A DNA stretch of 64,000 nt from Actinernus sp. WN-2022 (GCA_030867875.1 JAOWCC010000809.1:248001-312000); one strand, 5' to 3'; numbered from the stretch's first letter, positions 8,281-17,872 are shown. Notes: generated by a model not told the origin, from the sequence alone. Made by a program: numbers and translations.

Positions 8281-8314
8281 GTTGAATATAACTATATATC
8301 TACGTATATTCAAT
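8281..8314. promoter_or_regulatory. bidirectional viral promoter (copy 2)
   Basis: A 34-bp spacer between divergent ATGs: GTTGAATATAACTATATAT-CTACGTATATTCAAT. It has the same TTGAA / TATAACTATAT / TACGTATA / TTCAAT order as copy 1, two bases shorter on each side, and forms a near-dyad. It likely drives structural genes in both directions. Confidence 0.75.
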
Positions 8315-9545
8315 ATGATATCGTCGAAGTTGGTTCCAGCAAGAGCGCGAAGAGAACCTCGAGCACTCAAGGCTCCACGAACTCTATATAGAAAAACTTT
8401 CGTACCATCATCTGCCAACCCAGGAGAGACGCTCTATGTGGATGTACCAACATTAGGAGAAGGCATCGTATTGGTACCTGGTAGCTTAGCAATATTAGGC
8501 GACATCGTATTGTCTGGTGGACATGCTAATAATCGTGTCGTTTCCAATGTTGGGCGTTGCTTGGTTATACATCGCATTTGCAAGGTAGGAGCTGAAATAG
8601 TAGAAGACATCTCTAGGTCAGATCTACTACAGGCATATTCCGATATATACCTATCTACTTAAGAAAGAGAATCTAGAACGCAACAAGGTATCCAATCGGA
8701 TAACACAAACAAGTTACGATCAAAAGCTGGTGATGCAGGTACTTCAGACGCTGGAGAAAACGCTCTACTAGTCGCATATGGTTCTAAATATAGAATTCCG
8801 TTAGACGTTGATATCTTGTCACAACATGGGGTTCTATATACTCACGCCCTAGAAGATACTATATCGTTTGAGTTGACTCTAGCACCTCGAAATAGTTGTT
8901 GGATCAGACAGTACGAAGATAGGCACATACAAGCTTAGCAACATACAGTTAGAATACGAAACGATCAAGAATGAAACTCTAGCTAAGGATGCACTTAGCG
9001 CATATGAATTTGGCACTACTTTCCTATACAACCATGCTGTTCATTTCAAGACAGTAACTATCGCTAAGACATCAGATACTTTGATATCTCAGAACATCAA
9101 TGTTCCACGACGATCCTTTGCTGGACTACTTCTACGATTTATAGATCCATCCACCGCTGGTACACAAGATAGTGAAGCATTCTCGAATCCTGGTATTTCT
9201 AAGATAGAGATAGACGTTAACGGAATTCCAAATAGTTTCTTTCCAGGAGGTCTGCTACCACCAGATTTCTGGGATGCTGCGAAAGGATGGTTTGGTACAT
9301 CTAATACTTCCATGACTCCTACCAAATTTCATAACAATAGATTCGCTATCCTAGTTGATTGTCGCACAGCAAAAGATTCCACCGTTCACGGTGATGGTAT
9401 GGCACAAACGGGTAGCGGAAAGGATATCGATATTCGTGTACATAGATCTGCGACAGGTAGTGGAAACGTAAAAATGCACATCTTCGTTCTCGCAGATGCC
9501 CAACTCACTATATCAAATAGAAGACTGCAGAGCATAACGTACTAA
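8315..9545 (+). pseudogene. major capsid protein-like gene, broken
   Basis: The reading starts at the ATG (8315) just after the divergent promoter and ends at 9545, about 410 codons. This suits a small double-jelly-roll capsid protein, and the composition is rich in beta-formers, Gly and Asn. It has two lesions: an in-frame TAA at 8660-8662, and a change of reading frame between about 8885 and 8905, after which the 9081-9545 frame continues to the end. The C-terminal part (from NVPRRSFAG) is intact. The gene ends in TACTAATGG, where stop and a following ATG overlap. Its pairing with an A32-like ATPase supports the capsid assignment, which is motif-poor and should be tested by structure prediction. 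Confidence 0.6.
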
Positions 9546-9690
9546 TGGTAACGCAAGGAAAAAAAAGACTTTCAAAAAAAAAAAAAGAAAAAAAAAAGAC
9601 TTTCAAAAAACTACGAATTGCAGTAGGCACGAGGTTCGCGGATGCCCAACTCACTATATTGAATAGAAGACTGCAGAGTATAACATACTA
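9546..9690 (+). repeat. partial duplication of capsid 3' end with A-rich filler
   Basis: About 57 bp covering the last codons of the capsid gene (9492-9548) recur with a few substitutions at 9636-9692, immediately before the ATPase ATG. Between them lie two A-rich runs, each preceded or followed by GACTTTCAAAAAA. In the second copy the TAATG overlap leads directly into the ATPase, so this junction looks like the original one. Confidence 0.8.
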
Positions 9691-10023
9691 ATGGATTCAT
9701 TGGTAGAACACGTACCATTTAACGCACTCATAGTAGGCCCCACAAACTGCGGAAAGACTTCATTTCTCGTAAGACAACTTCGTGGAGCATTTCGCGGTAA
9801 GTTCGAATATATAGTATTGATATGTCCTACGTATGCACACAACAAAACCTATCGCGGATTTGCTGATCAAGATCCTCACTTCTACGTTATATCACCATCA
9901 CAGGATGCTATCAATGCGGCATTAACGCTTTGTGTAACCACGCGGTCTGGAACCAATACGCTAGTGATCTTAGACGATTGTGCCGCCTCAAAAGATGTAA
10001 AACGAAGAACTGACGAGTTATGA
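9691..10023 (+). pseudogene. A32-like packaging ATPase, truncated
   Basis: The frame encodes 110 residues of an FtsK/HerA-type genome-packaging ATPase. Walker A is GPTNCGKT at residues 16-23 and Walker B is LVILDD at 91-96, as in the A32-like ATPases of nucleocytoplasmic and polinton-like viruses, which pump DNA into capsids. Family members are usually 200 residues or more, so the distal half including the sensor and arginine-finger region is missing. The frame ends at 10023, where sequence belonging to the DIRS element begins. The start overlaps the duplicated capsid stop codon (TAATG). Confidence 0.8.
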
Positions 10024-10351
10024 AAAAACTAGGCACAGCCTAGTGTATACTTTGTATTTTTGGGTATTTAATTTTTTAGAACACGACGCGAAGAGCGTTG
10101 GACGCGAATGAATAAACATCAACTGTTCTGCTATATATATTAGCGTCCCGCTAATGAACCTAGGTTCCTCCCTAACACAACACTACATTCTTGCGCACTA
10201 TATGCGCTAGTTACGTAACCCATGATAAATATATTTATATTCTAATTCGCTACCCCGCTCAACCGTATATAAAGCATTTATCATGTAATACTCAACAGAC
10301 TTATAGGAGTGTGTCCACACGTGCGAATAAAAAGAACGGGAAGATAAAAAA
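10024..10351. repeat. DIRS 3' terminal region with inverted repeat
   Basis: The recombinase stop region (GGGTATTTAATTTTTT in minus-strand sense, 10346-10361) recurs inverted at about 10061-10077, enclosing some 270 bp without genes. The outermost bases include a palindrome, CTAGGCACAGCCTAG. This is consistent with the inverted terminal and internal complementary repeats of DIRS elements, but the matching 5' terminus could not be located. Confidence 0.5.
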
Positions 10352-11371
10352 TTAAATACCCAATGATCTGGAAACAGATAAAAGCGATTCAATGTTATCT
10401 TTTATGTACCCGTCTTTGGCGTTTTCTGATTTCCAGCGGCCGTGTCTTTTGAATAATCTGTCGCTGATATTCCAGTTAGCTGCCGCGGAAGCGCCACCTG
10501 CCCTAAGGCTATGTAACCCGTAGTCCTTTTTCTCGAGGCCGAGCGACTCAAACGCTTTTAAAACAATTTCCCTAGCTCTGGAATAAGATAACTGGGAGAG
10601 GTTTCGAAACTTATAACAATCTTCTCTGCTGAAATATGACAATGGGCGAAAAATGTACTCTTCTGAATCCGGGGCAAAACCTCCCATACTAAAGTATCTA
10701 AGACATACATGTAAGGTGACCGGACAAGTGGTTTTGTGGGTTTGGGCGATCACTACCCAAGCACCGTCCCTATACATATCGGTTTTACTGTGTTCTATGA
10801 AAACTCTCATAAAGGATTCCTCAAATGTAAAGTCACAACGTCGTAAATTCACTAATTCACTGAAGCGCAAAAAAACAGTGTATCCTAGAACACAGAGAGT
10901 AAGCAAACGCAGGTCTGACAGACTGGATGAGGGATGGCCGAAACGCGTAAACAGTAATAGAATAATTTCGGGTGTAACAGGTTCTTTTTTCTTAACAGGA
11001 ACACTTAAAAGCCTTCTAGCCGCCTCAAGGACGGTTTGAACTACAGACGAACTGCATGGATCATCATACCCAGTTATTTCATGAACCCATTTAATACCGT
11101 AATGGACCTCATCAATTACACTACATGAGGTAGAAGCCTGAATTAAACTAAGAAAATACAATGACACATAATCAATAGAAGCGGGAAAAACGCTCACTTC
11201 GGAAAATTGTGAAGCCCACTTTTTCCAACGGTCAAAGCCTCTCTGGTATTTCTTCTGTGTGTTCTTTGCCTTACTCTCTGTAAGGGCCTCTGGTAAAGCG
11301 TCAACCAGCTCTCTAAGTCTGGGGTCTTGGACATGGCTAAACTGTTGTAGAAGGGGATTCCGAATTATATC
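10352..11371 (-). CDS. DIRS tyrosine recombinase
   Basis: The frame encodes a phage-integrase-like tyrosine recombinase. From the Met at 11197, catalytic residues are visible as Arg111 (FLRFSEL), Lys of HSKTD, His229 and Arg232 (GLHSLRAGG), His252 (RHGRW) and Tyr264 (DGYIKDN). The frame stays open upstream of that Met through a typical N-terminal core-binding region (KKYQRGFDRWKKW) to about 11371, where a TTGTTTCAG acceptor-like site stands, so the first exon or an intron may lie in the repeat region beyond. It would integrate the circular cDNA of the element. Confidence 0.85.
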   Translation of the reverse strand, partial: DIIRNPLLQQFSHVQDPRLRELVDALPEALTESKAKNTQKKYQRGFDRWKKWASQFSEVSVFPASIDYVSLYFLSLIQASTSCSVIDEVHYGIKWVHEITGYDDPCSSSVVQTVLEAARRLLSVPVKKKEPVTPEIILLLFTRFGHPSSSLSDLRLLTLCVLGYTVFLRFSELVNLRRCDFTFEESFMRVFIEHSKTDMYRDGAWVVIAQTHKTTCPVTLHVCLRYFSMGGFAPDSEEYIFRPLSYFSREDCYKFRNLSQLSYSRAREIVLKAFESLGLEKKDYGLHSLRAGGASAAANWNISDRLFKRHGRWKSENAKDGYIKDNIESLLSVSRSLGI

Positions 11372-11561
11372 TGAAACAATTCAAAATATGTGAAATGCAA
11401 GGCACGCAGCATTGTAGGCATTCATCTTATTGGCAGCCAAAACCTTGGAATGCCAATTATTAGCTGTGGAACAGTAAAATCAGCTCAAAAGTAACTACCG
11501 TATTGTCTAGTATAAGTATAGGTACAGTTAATCAACGTTTTTCAAAAATTGATTATTAATT

Positions 11562-12122
11562 GAAAATAAGCCGATCAGCTTACAATATCTGATTAACGCT
11601 AATCTATCCAGCTGGATAGCCACTCGGCTCCTGGATAATGTCGAATAATGGCAAATATTCATGACAATAACTAGTTATCAACAATATGGCAGCGATATCT
11701 TGCTTGCAAATCTGCAACTGGAACAAACCGGTATCAAAGCCAATCGGCTATTCCATAACATAAATCAACACAAATGAATGTAGAGTATCAGCCAATCGGC
11801 CATGTACTGCAAATTCGTTCTATTTCGAAAATAAGTCGATCGGCTTACAATATCTGATTAACGCTAATCTATCCAGCTGGATAGCCACTCGGCTCCTGGA
11901 TAATTTCGAATAATGGCAAATATTCATGACAATAACTAGTTATCAACAAAAAGGCCACTCGGCTGTGATTTTCTGCCCATATGGCAGCAATATCTTGCTT
12001 GCAAATCTGCAACTGGAACAAACCGGTATCAAAGCCAATCGGCTATTCCATAACATAAATCAACACAAATGAATGTAGAGTATCAGCCAATCGGCCATGT
12101 ACTGCAAATTCGTTCTATTTCG
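11562..12122. repeat. two direct repeats inside the DIRS element
   Basis: Copy 1 (11562-11826, 265 bp) and copy 2 (11827-12122, 296 bp) abut head to tail and are nearly identical; copy 2 carries about 31 extra bp containing GGCCACTCGGCTGTG. Motifs of the CCAATCGGC / CACTCGGC type recur several times. They lie between the RNase H/methyltransferase frame and the recombinase frame, possibly within an intron or as a regulatory array. Confidence 0.9.
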
Positions 12123-12144
12123 ATATTTAACCACTGATCGTTTT

Positions 12145-13051
12145 TTAAGCTTGTAATCTGACAGCTAGAACGGGGCTCGTCAAATTTTCGGACCCAATGA
12201 GTGAGCCCTTGAATTTTCCTAGAACGAAAATCCCTGTGGAACCTGGGAACTCAATTTTACCAATTACATAGGGTTGACAACTATAAGCATCGCGAAAAAG
12301 GAAAAGCCAAAAAGTACTGGAGGGCCAGTAAGGTACTACGAGAGTCCCAGTCGCATGACTTGCTATTAAGTGTTGTATAACTCTTATAACACAATGTAAA
12401 GGAGGGACTAGCCAATTATTCTCCCCCTCCCAAGATACAGAGAAAGCATCGACCGTCTCGGTGCTGGGCATGTAAAACCGAGAATTAAAACGCGGTAAAT
12501 GAGAATTGATTGAATTGGCAAATCTGTCAATTGTATGGGGCCCCCAAAAGGCATCTAGGTGCGTAAAAAAAAAAAAAAAAAAAAAAAAACTCTGGTGTGG
12601 TAGCCCAATCGTCATAATCAATCGTCTTGCTGATCTCGTCAGCAAAGGAATTGAGGTCACGTGGAATCCACTCTGGACTCAAACTTATACTGTTGTCTCT
12701 ACAGAACATAAAGATATCAAGTGCGATGGCATGTAATTCTGGTTTTGGACTCCCTATTTCTATAATACGTATTGCGGCCTGGTTGTCAGAATGACACCTT
12801 ATGGACTTCTGTTATCAGCGATGTGAAAGATAACAATGAAAAATAAATGGCTGCGAGTTCTCTCCATGTGGAGCTTTGTCTCGCCTCATTCTCGTTCCAC
12901 GTACGATGGCAAATAACATTGGTGCCGACTAAGAAAGCCCCGCAGGCTACGTTACTGGCATCCGAATAGGATAAAACCATAGGAATGTTATAATCACATA
13001 TTTTCTTCAGGTTAAGATCTACGATATTACTCTTCCAGAAAAATATTTCTG
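12145..13051 (-). pseudogene. DIRS RNase H and methyltransferase-like region
   Basis: RNase H motifs are present: SDAS near 12965, the RELAAI glutamate near 12855, HSDNQAAI near 12755, and NSFADEIS near 12635. Downstream comes the conserved DIRS stretch WGPHTIDRFAN, then VDAFSVSW and NNWLVPP, which resembles the Dam-like methyltransferase region of DIRS elements. The frames change between about 12780 and 12700 and again at a run of more than 20 A residues near 12566-12590 (T in the coding sense), so it is not one intact protein. Confidence 0.75.
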
Positions 13052-13891
13052 CTAATGCATCGTTATGGATTCGGATATTAAAACGGTGATTCCAGGACGA
13101 CCTAGACTAACTCTATAGAGATGTCTGGTTTTTAGACGCGTAAGCTTACCTATCACAGGGGACATAGCCATAATGTGCCCTGTCACTGTCGCACAATCTC
13201 GAGCTGTGACATCCGGTGCTGTACTAAGCAGTCGATCTATAACATGTAGGAATTTAGTAATGCGACTATTTGTAATAACGAAAAACTCAGAAATTAGATT
13301 CCATTCAAGAACCAACCAAACTAGAGACTGAGTAGGGTCCCAGGTGGATTTACTGCTATTAATTACGAACCCCGCGTCCCTCAGAGAACACTTAACAAAA
13401 TGAGAATGGCAACGAGCAACGTCGAGGGAATCCGCGGTGCCACACCCGTCGTCTAGATAAACAACTATCTTAACACCGTTGAATCTCCAAAATTTTACTA
13501 GTGGTCTTAGAACTTTGGTAAAAATATATGGGGCAGAGCTGAGACCGAAGGGTAGCACGGTAAAGCAAAAATACTTTGTGACCCCATGGAAGATCCAAGA
13601 AAAACCTAGAAACGTCTGATGCTCTGGAAAGATCTCTACATGGTGATAACCAGACTGAAGATCAAAATTAAAGAGGAATCCCCCTTTTGAGAGATACGGT
13701 AATAAAACACGCCAGTCTTCAAACTTGAATTTCTGTTTCCAGACACATTGATTTACGTGACGCAGGTCTAAAATGAGCCTCTTCTTACCGGACGACTGAA
13801 CCGACACCGATAAGGGATTAACAACGTGCGGAATGAAAGGTAGTTCGCGAACGGCAATTTTCTGAACTAGCTCTAAAATTGCCATCAACAA
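13052..13891 (-). CDS. DIRS reverse transcriptase
   Basis: An open frame of 279 residues covers the polymerase core: LILDLRHVNQ, FDLQSGYHHV (residues 76-85), LPFGLSSAPYIFTK and the catalytic YLDD at 145-148. This is the DIRS/gypsy-like right-hand fold. Typical upstream sequence (for example LKGRLKAHLPYWE) continues at about 14060-13900 but in other frames, so the 5' part is broken. It would copy the element's RNA into DNA. Confidence 0.85.
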   Translation of the reverse strand: MLMAILELVQKIAVRELPFIPHVVNPLSVSVQSSGKKRLILDLRHVNQCVWKQKFKFEDWRVLLPYLSKGGFLFNFDLQSGYHHVEIFPEHQTFLGFSWIFHGVTKYFCFTVLPFGLSSAPYIFTKVLRPLVKFWRFNGVKIVVYLDDGCGTADSLDVARCHSHFVKCSLRDAGFVINSSKSTWDPTQSLVWLVLEWNLISEFFVITNSRITKFLHVIDRLLSTAPDVTARDCATVTGHIMAMSPVIGKLTRLKTRHLYRVSLGRPGITVLISESITMH

Positions 13892-14272
13892 ATTCGGCTT
13901 GATCTAATGCAGATTGATTATTAGCTAGATAAGTCCGAGCGGGGGTATCAACAAACGGGATGCGATAACCGTGACTAATCGTATCAATAATGAAGCTGTT
14001 GGTATTAATAGATTCCCAATAGGGGAGATGAGCTTTTAGTCTACCCTTTAATGTAGGTGGATGAGCGTTTTGCTCGTACTCAAAGAGATCGTATTCGTAT
14101 CATTAACTTGTCTAAAGTAATCTAGCGTATCTAATAATGGTTCCATAGTAATAAAGTTCTGATTAATACCTCGCAATCGTTGTTTCAGTGATATGATTAC
14201 CTCCAGGAGTACATGTAGGTTGTCGAGAAGTAGAAGCCCTTGGGTTTGCTGAGTTAGGTTGCCTTCTGCAGT

Positions 14273-15019
14273 CTACCCTCCAATGCCCTTGGAGACCACA
14301 GGCAAAACAGATGTCTGACGGCGCTGCCTTTTGGGCTCCAAAACGCTGAAACGGGGCCTTGTAATTGGCTCTTCCGGGAAGATACTCGTCTGGCCATGGT
14401 AGGAGAATGGTGAACTGCCCGATGTGTTGGTACTCGTAGAAGGAAAAGTGTAGGGCTGAAAACGGTTGTATGGCCTGTTTGGCTTGGCTCGTTCACGCTG
14501 CTTCTGGTTCTTCTTTCTTAAGGCTGCTTGTTCGGCCTTTTTGATTCTCTTCTCGTCCTCTGAACCGCTAGCTAACTCATCCGATAGGTATTCATTAACC
14601 AAATCCCAGCCGGCGGGTGATTTATCAGCCAACCTAATGAGTTTGTTCCTCTTCTTGATTAACTTTTCTAGTTCTTCTAGGCATTTGGCTACTTGGGCAG
14701 TTTTTTTCCCTTCTAGAGCCTTCTTAGATGCTGAAACTTGGTCCGCTAGAGTGCTGTTAAATTTGTATTGTTGTTTGTTACCTTCGTATTTGAAGGTAAC
14801 TTCTGAAAACTCTTTCAGTTTCTTAGTTATCGAGGCCGTAGTATATGAGGCATCGTCTTTTAAATCCTCTTTGAGAACAATCAATTTCTGATCAAGATAT
14901 GTTTTGAAAAGCTGGAATGAGGCTGCGAAGTCAATTGGGTCTTCTCTGTTTTCCGGCAGCTCTTCTGCAGCGGGACCTTCATATGACATGTCTTCTGGCC
15001 GTTTAGGATCCGATGGCAT
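14273..15019 (-). CDS. DIRS gag-like protein
   Basis: A 248-residue frame rich in Lys/Glu, with a helical middle (KKALEGKKTAQVAKCLEELE) and a basic, Pro/Ser-rich end. A gag-type zinc knuckle (C-x2-C-x4-H-x4-C: CFACGLQGHWRVDC) is encoded in another frame around 14310-14265, so a frameshift near 14320-14335 separates it from the body. This is common in decayed DIRS copies of cnidarians. It is the first gene of the element. Confidence 0.75.
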   Translation of the reverse strand: MPSDPKRPEDMSYEGPAAEELPENREDPIDFAASFQLFKTYLDQKLIVLKEDLKDDASYTTASITKKLKEFSEVTFKYEGNKQQYKFNSTLADQVSASKKALEGKKTAQVAKCLEELEKLIKKRNKLIRLADKSPAGWDLVNEYLSDELASGSEDEKRIKKAEQAALRKKNQKQRERAKPNRPYNRFQPYTFPSTSTNTSGSSPFSYHGQTSIFPEEPITRPRFSVLEPKRQRRQTSVLPVVSKGIGG

Positions 15020-15034
15020 TTTTTAGAACACGAA

Positions 15035-16188
15035 AAATGCAGCAAACATTGAAAGCGGCTAGTTAACATAAAACTTGGAAGCACAAACAACCCAAATATT
15101 TAATGAAACAGTTTAAAAAATAAGAGGTTTACTAAGGACCTTGAAGTCACATTCTCAGTGACGGCCGATATGATAGAAACAGTATATTCAAAAATCTGGT
15201 AATTTTACAGTGTCTAATACGCACGTCGCTTTTGTACGTTTTTTTTTTAACTTTCATAAACTTGTGAAATAGATACTAGAGTATTTAGCTCTAATAATAC
15301 GCTTGAATTAAATGTTGTTTTCTTTTGTGTTTATTTGTCTATTACGCACTAATACAATTTGTTTTACGGGTAAATGAAAAATGTTTGATTGACAAGGTCA
15401 CACAACCAGTTGTCGCAAAAAGCCTATTGGCAGGTTTAGAATTGATTTAGATATAACACTAACAGTAACAATACACCGTCTATAAACAGTTAATTAATCG
15501 TAACCGTTGAATCCTTTGATCTGAAATGAAAAAGGAAAATACACAACAGCGTTACAGCAATATTTCTGATCATTCATAAGACAAGGGAACAGACTGATAT
15601 TTCACACAAAGTTGCTGGCAAGCAAGGTGGTTTCATTTCTGAAATTTTATTGTTGTGTACAATGTTGCAGCATCTGTGAACCTTTATAAAACAATTACCG
15701 GATAATATATAAAATGTATAATGTTGCAGTCTTCTCATTTATTCATGATATTTCTCAACCACTCCTTATAAAAATTGTTATTACACACGAACTGGCAATC
15801 CTTACTTTTTAGTATTCTGGGCTTGGAGCCGTTTTAAATTCTGCCACAAGTTCCTCCAAAGATACGTCGTACAACGGCCGCCTCTATAAAATACGAAAGG
15901 GCAAAATTGAAGAGAGGACGTGCTAAAAACCAAATAACTAAAAACTAAAGTAAACACAATTTTCGTTTTTACGAAAAACAAAATAACACCCTGAAATAGG
16001 ATGATCATGTAACTGTTCTAATATGCTTTCCAAACACTCTGTAGAGAATGGCAAAAGGTGTGGAATACAAAAGCATTATATATTAATTTATAGAAACGAA
16101 TTCACGTTGCTCTAAATTTCTACTACAATACTCAATTGTTTTTGTGATCGCTCAAATTTTTTTACATTTGAACCCAGGGTGAACATTT
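15035..16188. other. no gene seen
   Basis: AT-rich DNA to the right of the DIRS element. No continuation of the viral ATPase or of other viral genes was found here, and no convincing DIRS left terminal repeat. Confidence 0.5.
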
Positions 16189-16430
16189 GGGGGCTTTCAT
16201 TTATTAGAGCAAGGGGGAGGGGGGTTCGGCAAAATTATGAAGTCAACCCACTAAATTTTACCCAACCTCCCTCAAGCTTTTTACAACTACATACTTCATA
16301 TTTTGACATCCTTTGGTGTAAAACTTGCCCAATTTTTTTTAGAACCCCCTACCAAGCTTTTCAAAACAACATAACTCCCCTTACAATCTTGCCGAACCCC
16401 CACCCCTTGCTCTAATAAATGAAAGCCCCC
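16189..16430. mobile_element. short TIR element (MITE)
   Basis: The ends are inverted copies of about 34 bp, starting GGGGGCTTTCATTTATTAGA and ending with its complement, around a 170-bp AT-rich, C-stretch-bearing interior without coding capacity. No clear target duplication is visible. Confidence 0.8.
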
Positions 16431-17206
16431 TTAGTTATACAACTTTTTAACACTAACCTTCCTCGACTGAGGTTTGTAAGTCTTTACTTCGTCTGGATAC
16501 AGAGCCCTTATGAATTCCAGCAGGGCTGGCGAGTATACCAGACTGTCGTCAGCTCCAATTCCTCTTTCCCGCTAAAACACGAAGGAAGTGATTTGAGTTA
16601 AGTGCTCTGAGTTTAAGTGAAAATATTTGTAGCAATGAAGATATTTTCAAAGAATGGCTAAAACAAAATACTGAATAACATACGCATCCTAAAAAGACTG
16701 CGTTTACATAAGTCGATAAGATCACAGTCACACAGAAGAATGTCGCGCGCAGTGGAACTTGAGGAACAAAATTGAGGAGGGGCGAGTGGCGTAGAGGAAC
16801 TTGAAAACTTCACATTTGGTCAAACAGTAAACATCTGAAACATTTCAAAACTATTCTACGCTAGGTTTCATTTCCATCTGTCGTGATCTTTACGATCACA
16901 ATGTCTGACTAGCTCCGGCTCCGCATCTGATCTCTGGCATCTTAAATTGAAACGTTACTGAATTGATGAGTACCGCTTCAGCCTTCACACTGGTCGTAAC
17001 TATCAAATGGAAGATGGGCTTCACCTTTTGAAAAGAAAATAAGAAAATAATTGAGCGAAAGAAACCGCACATACCAGCCATCCTCGCAAGCAGTCAGAAG
17101 TGATTCGGCCGCGCTAGATCAGTGCATTGTCACGTGCAAAGAAGGTGTGATACCCATAGTGCACATACTCCACTTACTATGAAACTCGCCGTGGGCTCAC
17201 AATGAT
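16431..17206. other. no gene seen
   Basis: No coding exon or repeat that I can name. It ends at the (TAAG)n tail of a LINE. Confidence 0.45.
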
Positions 17207-17756
17207 AGTAAGTAAGTAAGTAAAATCTTTATTTAGTCACGGTAGTTTTTCAGTCAGACTGGTTTACATAAAATCCATGCATAAAATATAACTTCTACAG
17301 TGCCTCAAAGAAACAGGGAGTTAATTTGTTTAGGCCATTCTTAAACGAATCCAACGATTTGCTGTCTCGTAAATTTTTAGGCAGTGAGTTCCAAACATAA
17401 GCTCCTTTGTAACTGAACCGCTTCTTTCTATAATTTGTTTTTGGAAGGGGCAACTGAAGTTTAGAGGAACCGCCCCGTAAATTATATTTTGTCAGTGTTT
17501 TCGAAAATGTTTGAAGGAGGTAAACAGGTACTAGGTTGTTGTAAACTTTAAACATTTCAATTGCCATTTGATTATGCCTTCGTACAGATAGCTTGTCCCA
17601 TTCTAATTGTTCAAGCAAAGGGGCTGAACTTGCATCAAACGGGGAGTTTGTTATAATCCTGGCCGCTCGGTTTTGTAGTTTTTGCAGGTTGCCTGTGTTG
17701 TCCTTTCCAATCGCTTCCCAGACTGTGCTACAGTAATCAAATTTTGACTGTATTAA
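17207..17756 (-). mobile_element. 5'-truncated LINE, RT C-terminus and tail
   Basis: On the minus strand a frame from about 17756 to 17295 encodes the end of a CR1/L2/Jockey-like reverse transcriptase protein: FDYCSTVWEAIG, KLQNRAARII, then the terminal YVWNSLPKNLRDS. The 3' end carries AATAAAGATTTTAC followed by (TTAC)n, the short tandem tail typical of such LINEs. The 5' part is absent, as expected from incomplete reverse transcription. Confidence 0.85.
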
Positions 17757-17872
17757 GATGGCTCAGGCATGTTAAGGCCTGGGTTCGAAGACCAGTTATG
17801 ACCCCCCGCAAACTCAATGGCACATGGCCTAAAAATCAAAGATGGCGGCGGTTGTTTACGAGTAATTCGTAT

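Larger units (their letters stand above)
10024..15034 (-). mobile_element. DIRS-type tyrosine-recombinase retrotransposon
   Basis: In minus-strand order the element has gag (15019-14273) with a zinc knuckle in a shifted frame, reverse transcriptase (13891-13052), RNase H plus the methyltransferase-like region (12980-12145), and a tyrosine recombinase (about 11371-10352). This order and the presence of a recombinase in place of a DDE integrase define DIRS-like elements. Several ORFs are broken by frameshifts, so this copy is probably inactive. A 15-bp match, TTTTTTAGAACACGA, occurs at 10072-10086 and 15019-15033, near both ends. Outer boundaries are approximate; the left one coincides with the ATPase truncation. 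Confidence 0.85.

Noticed and set aside
8264..8314. upstream extension of the capsid start
   Set aside because: It would begin inside the opposite gene and cross the shared promoter; the ATG at 8315 matches the position of the other divergent start.
12527..12736. frames with poly-Phe or poly-Lys
   Set aside because: Created by the long A-run within the DIRS element.
15035..16188. continuation of the viral ATPase beyond the DIRS element
   Set aside because: No frame with ATPase-like or other viral motifs was seen on either strand.
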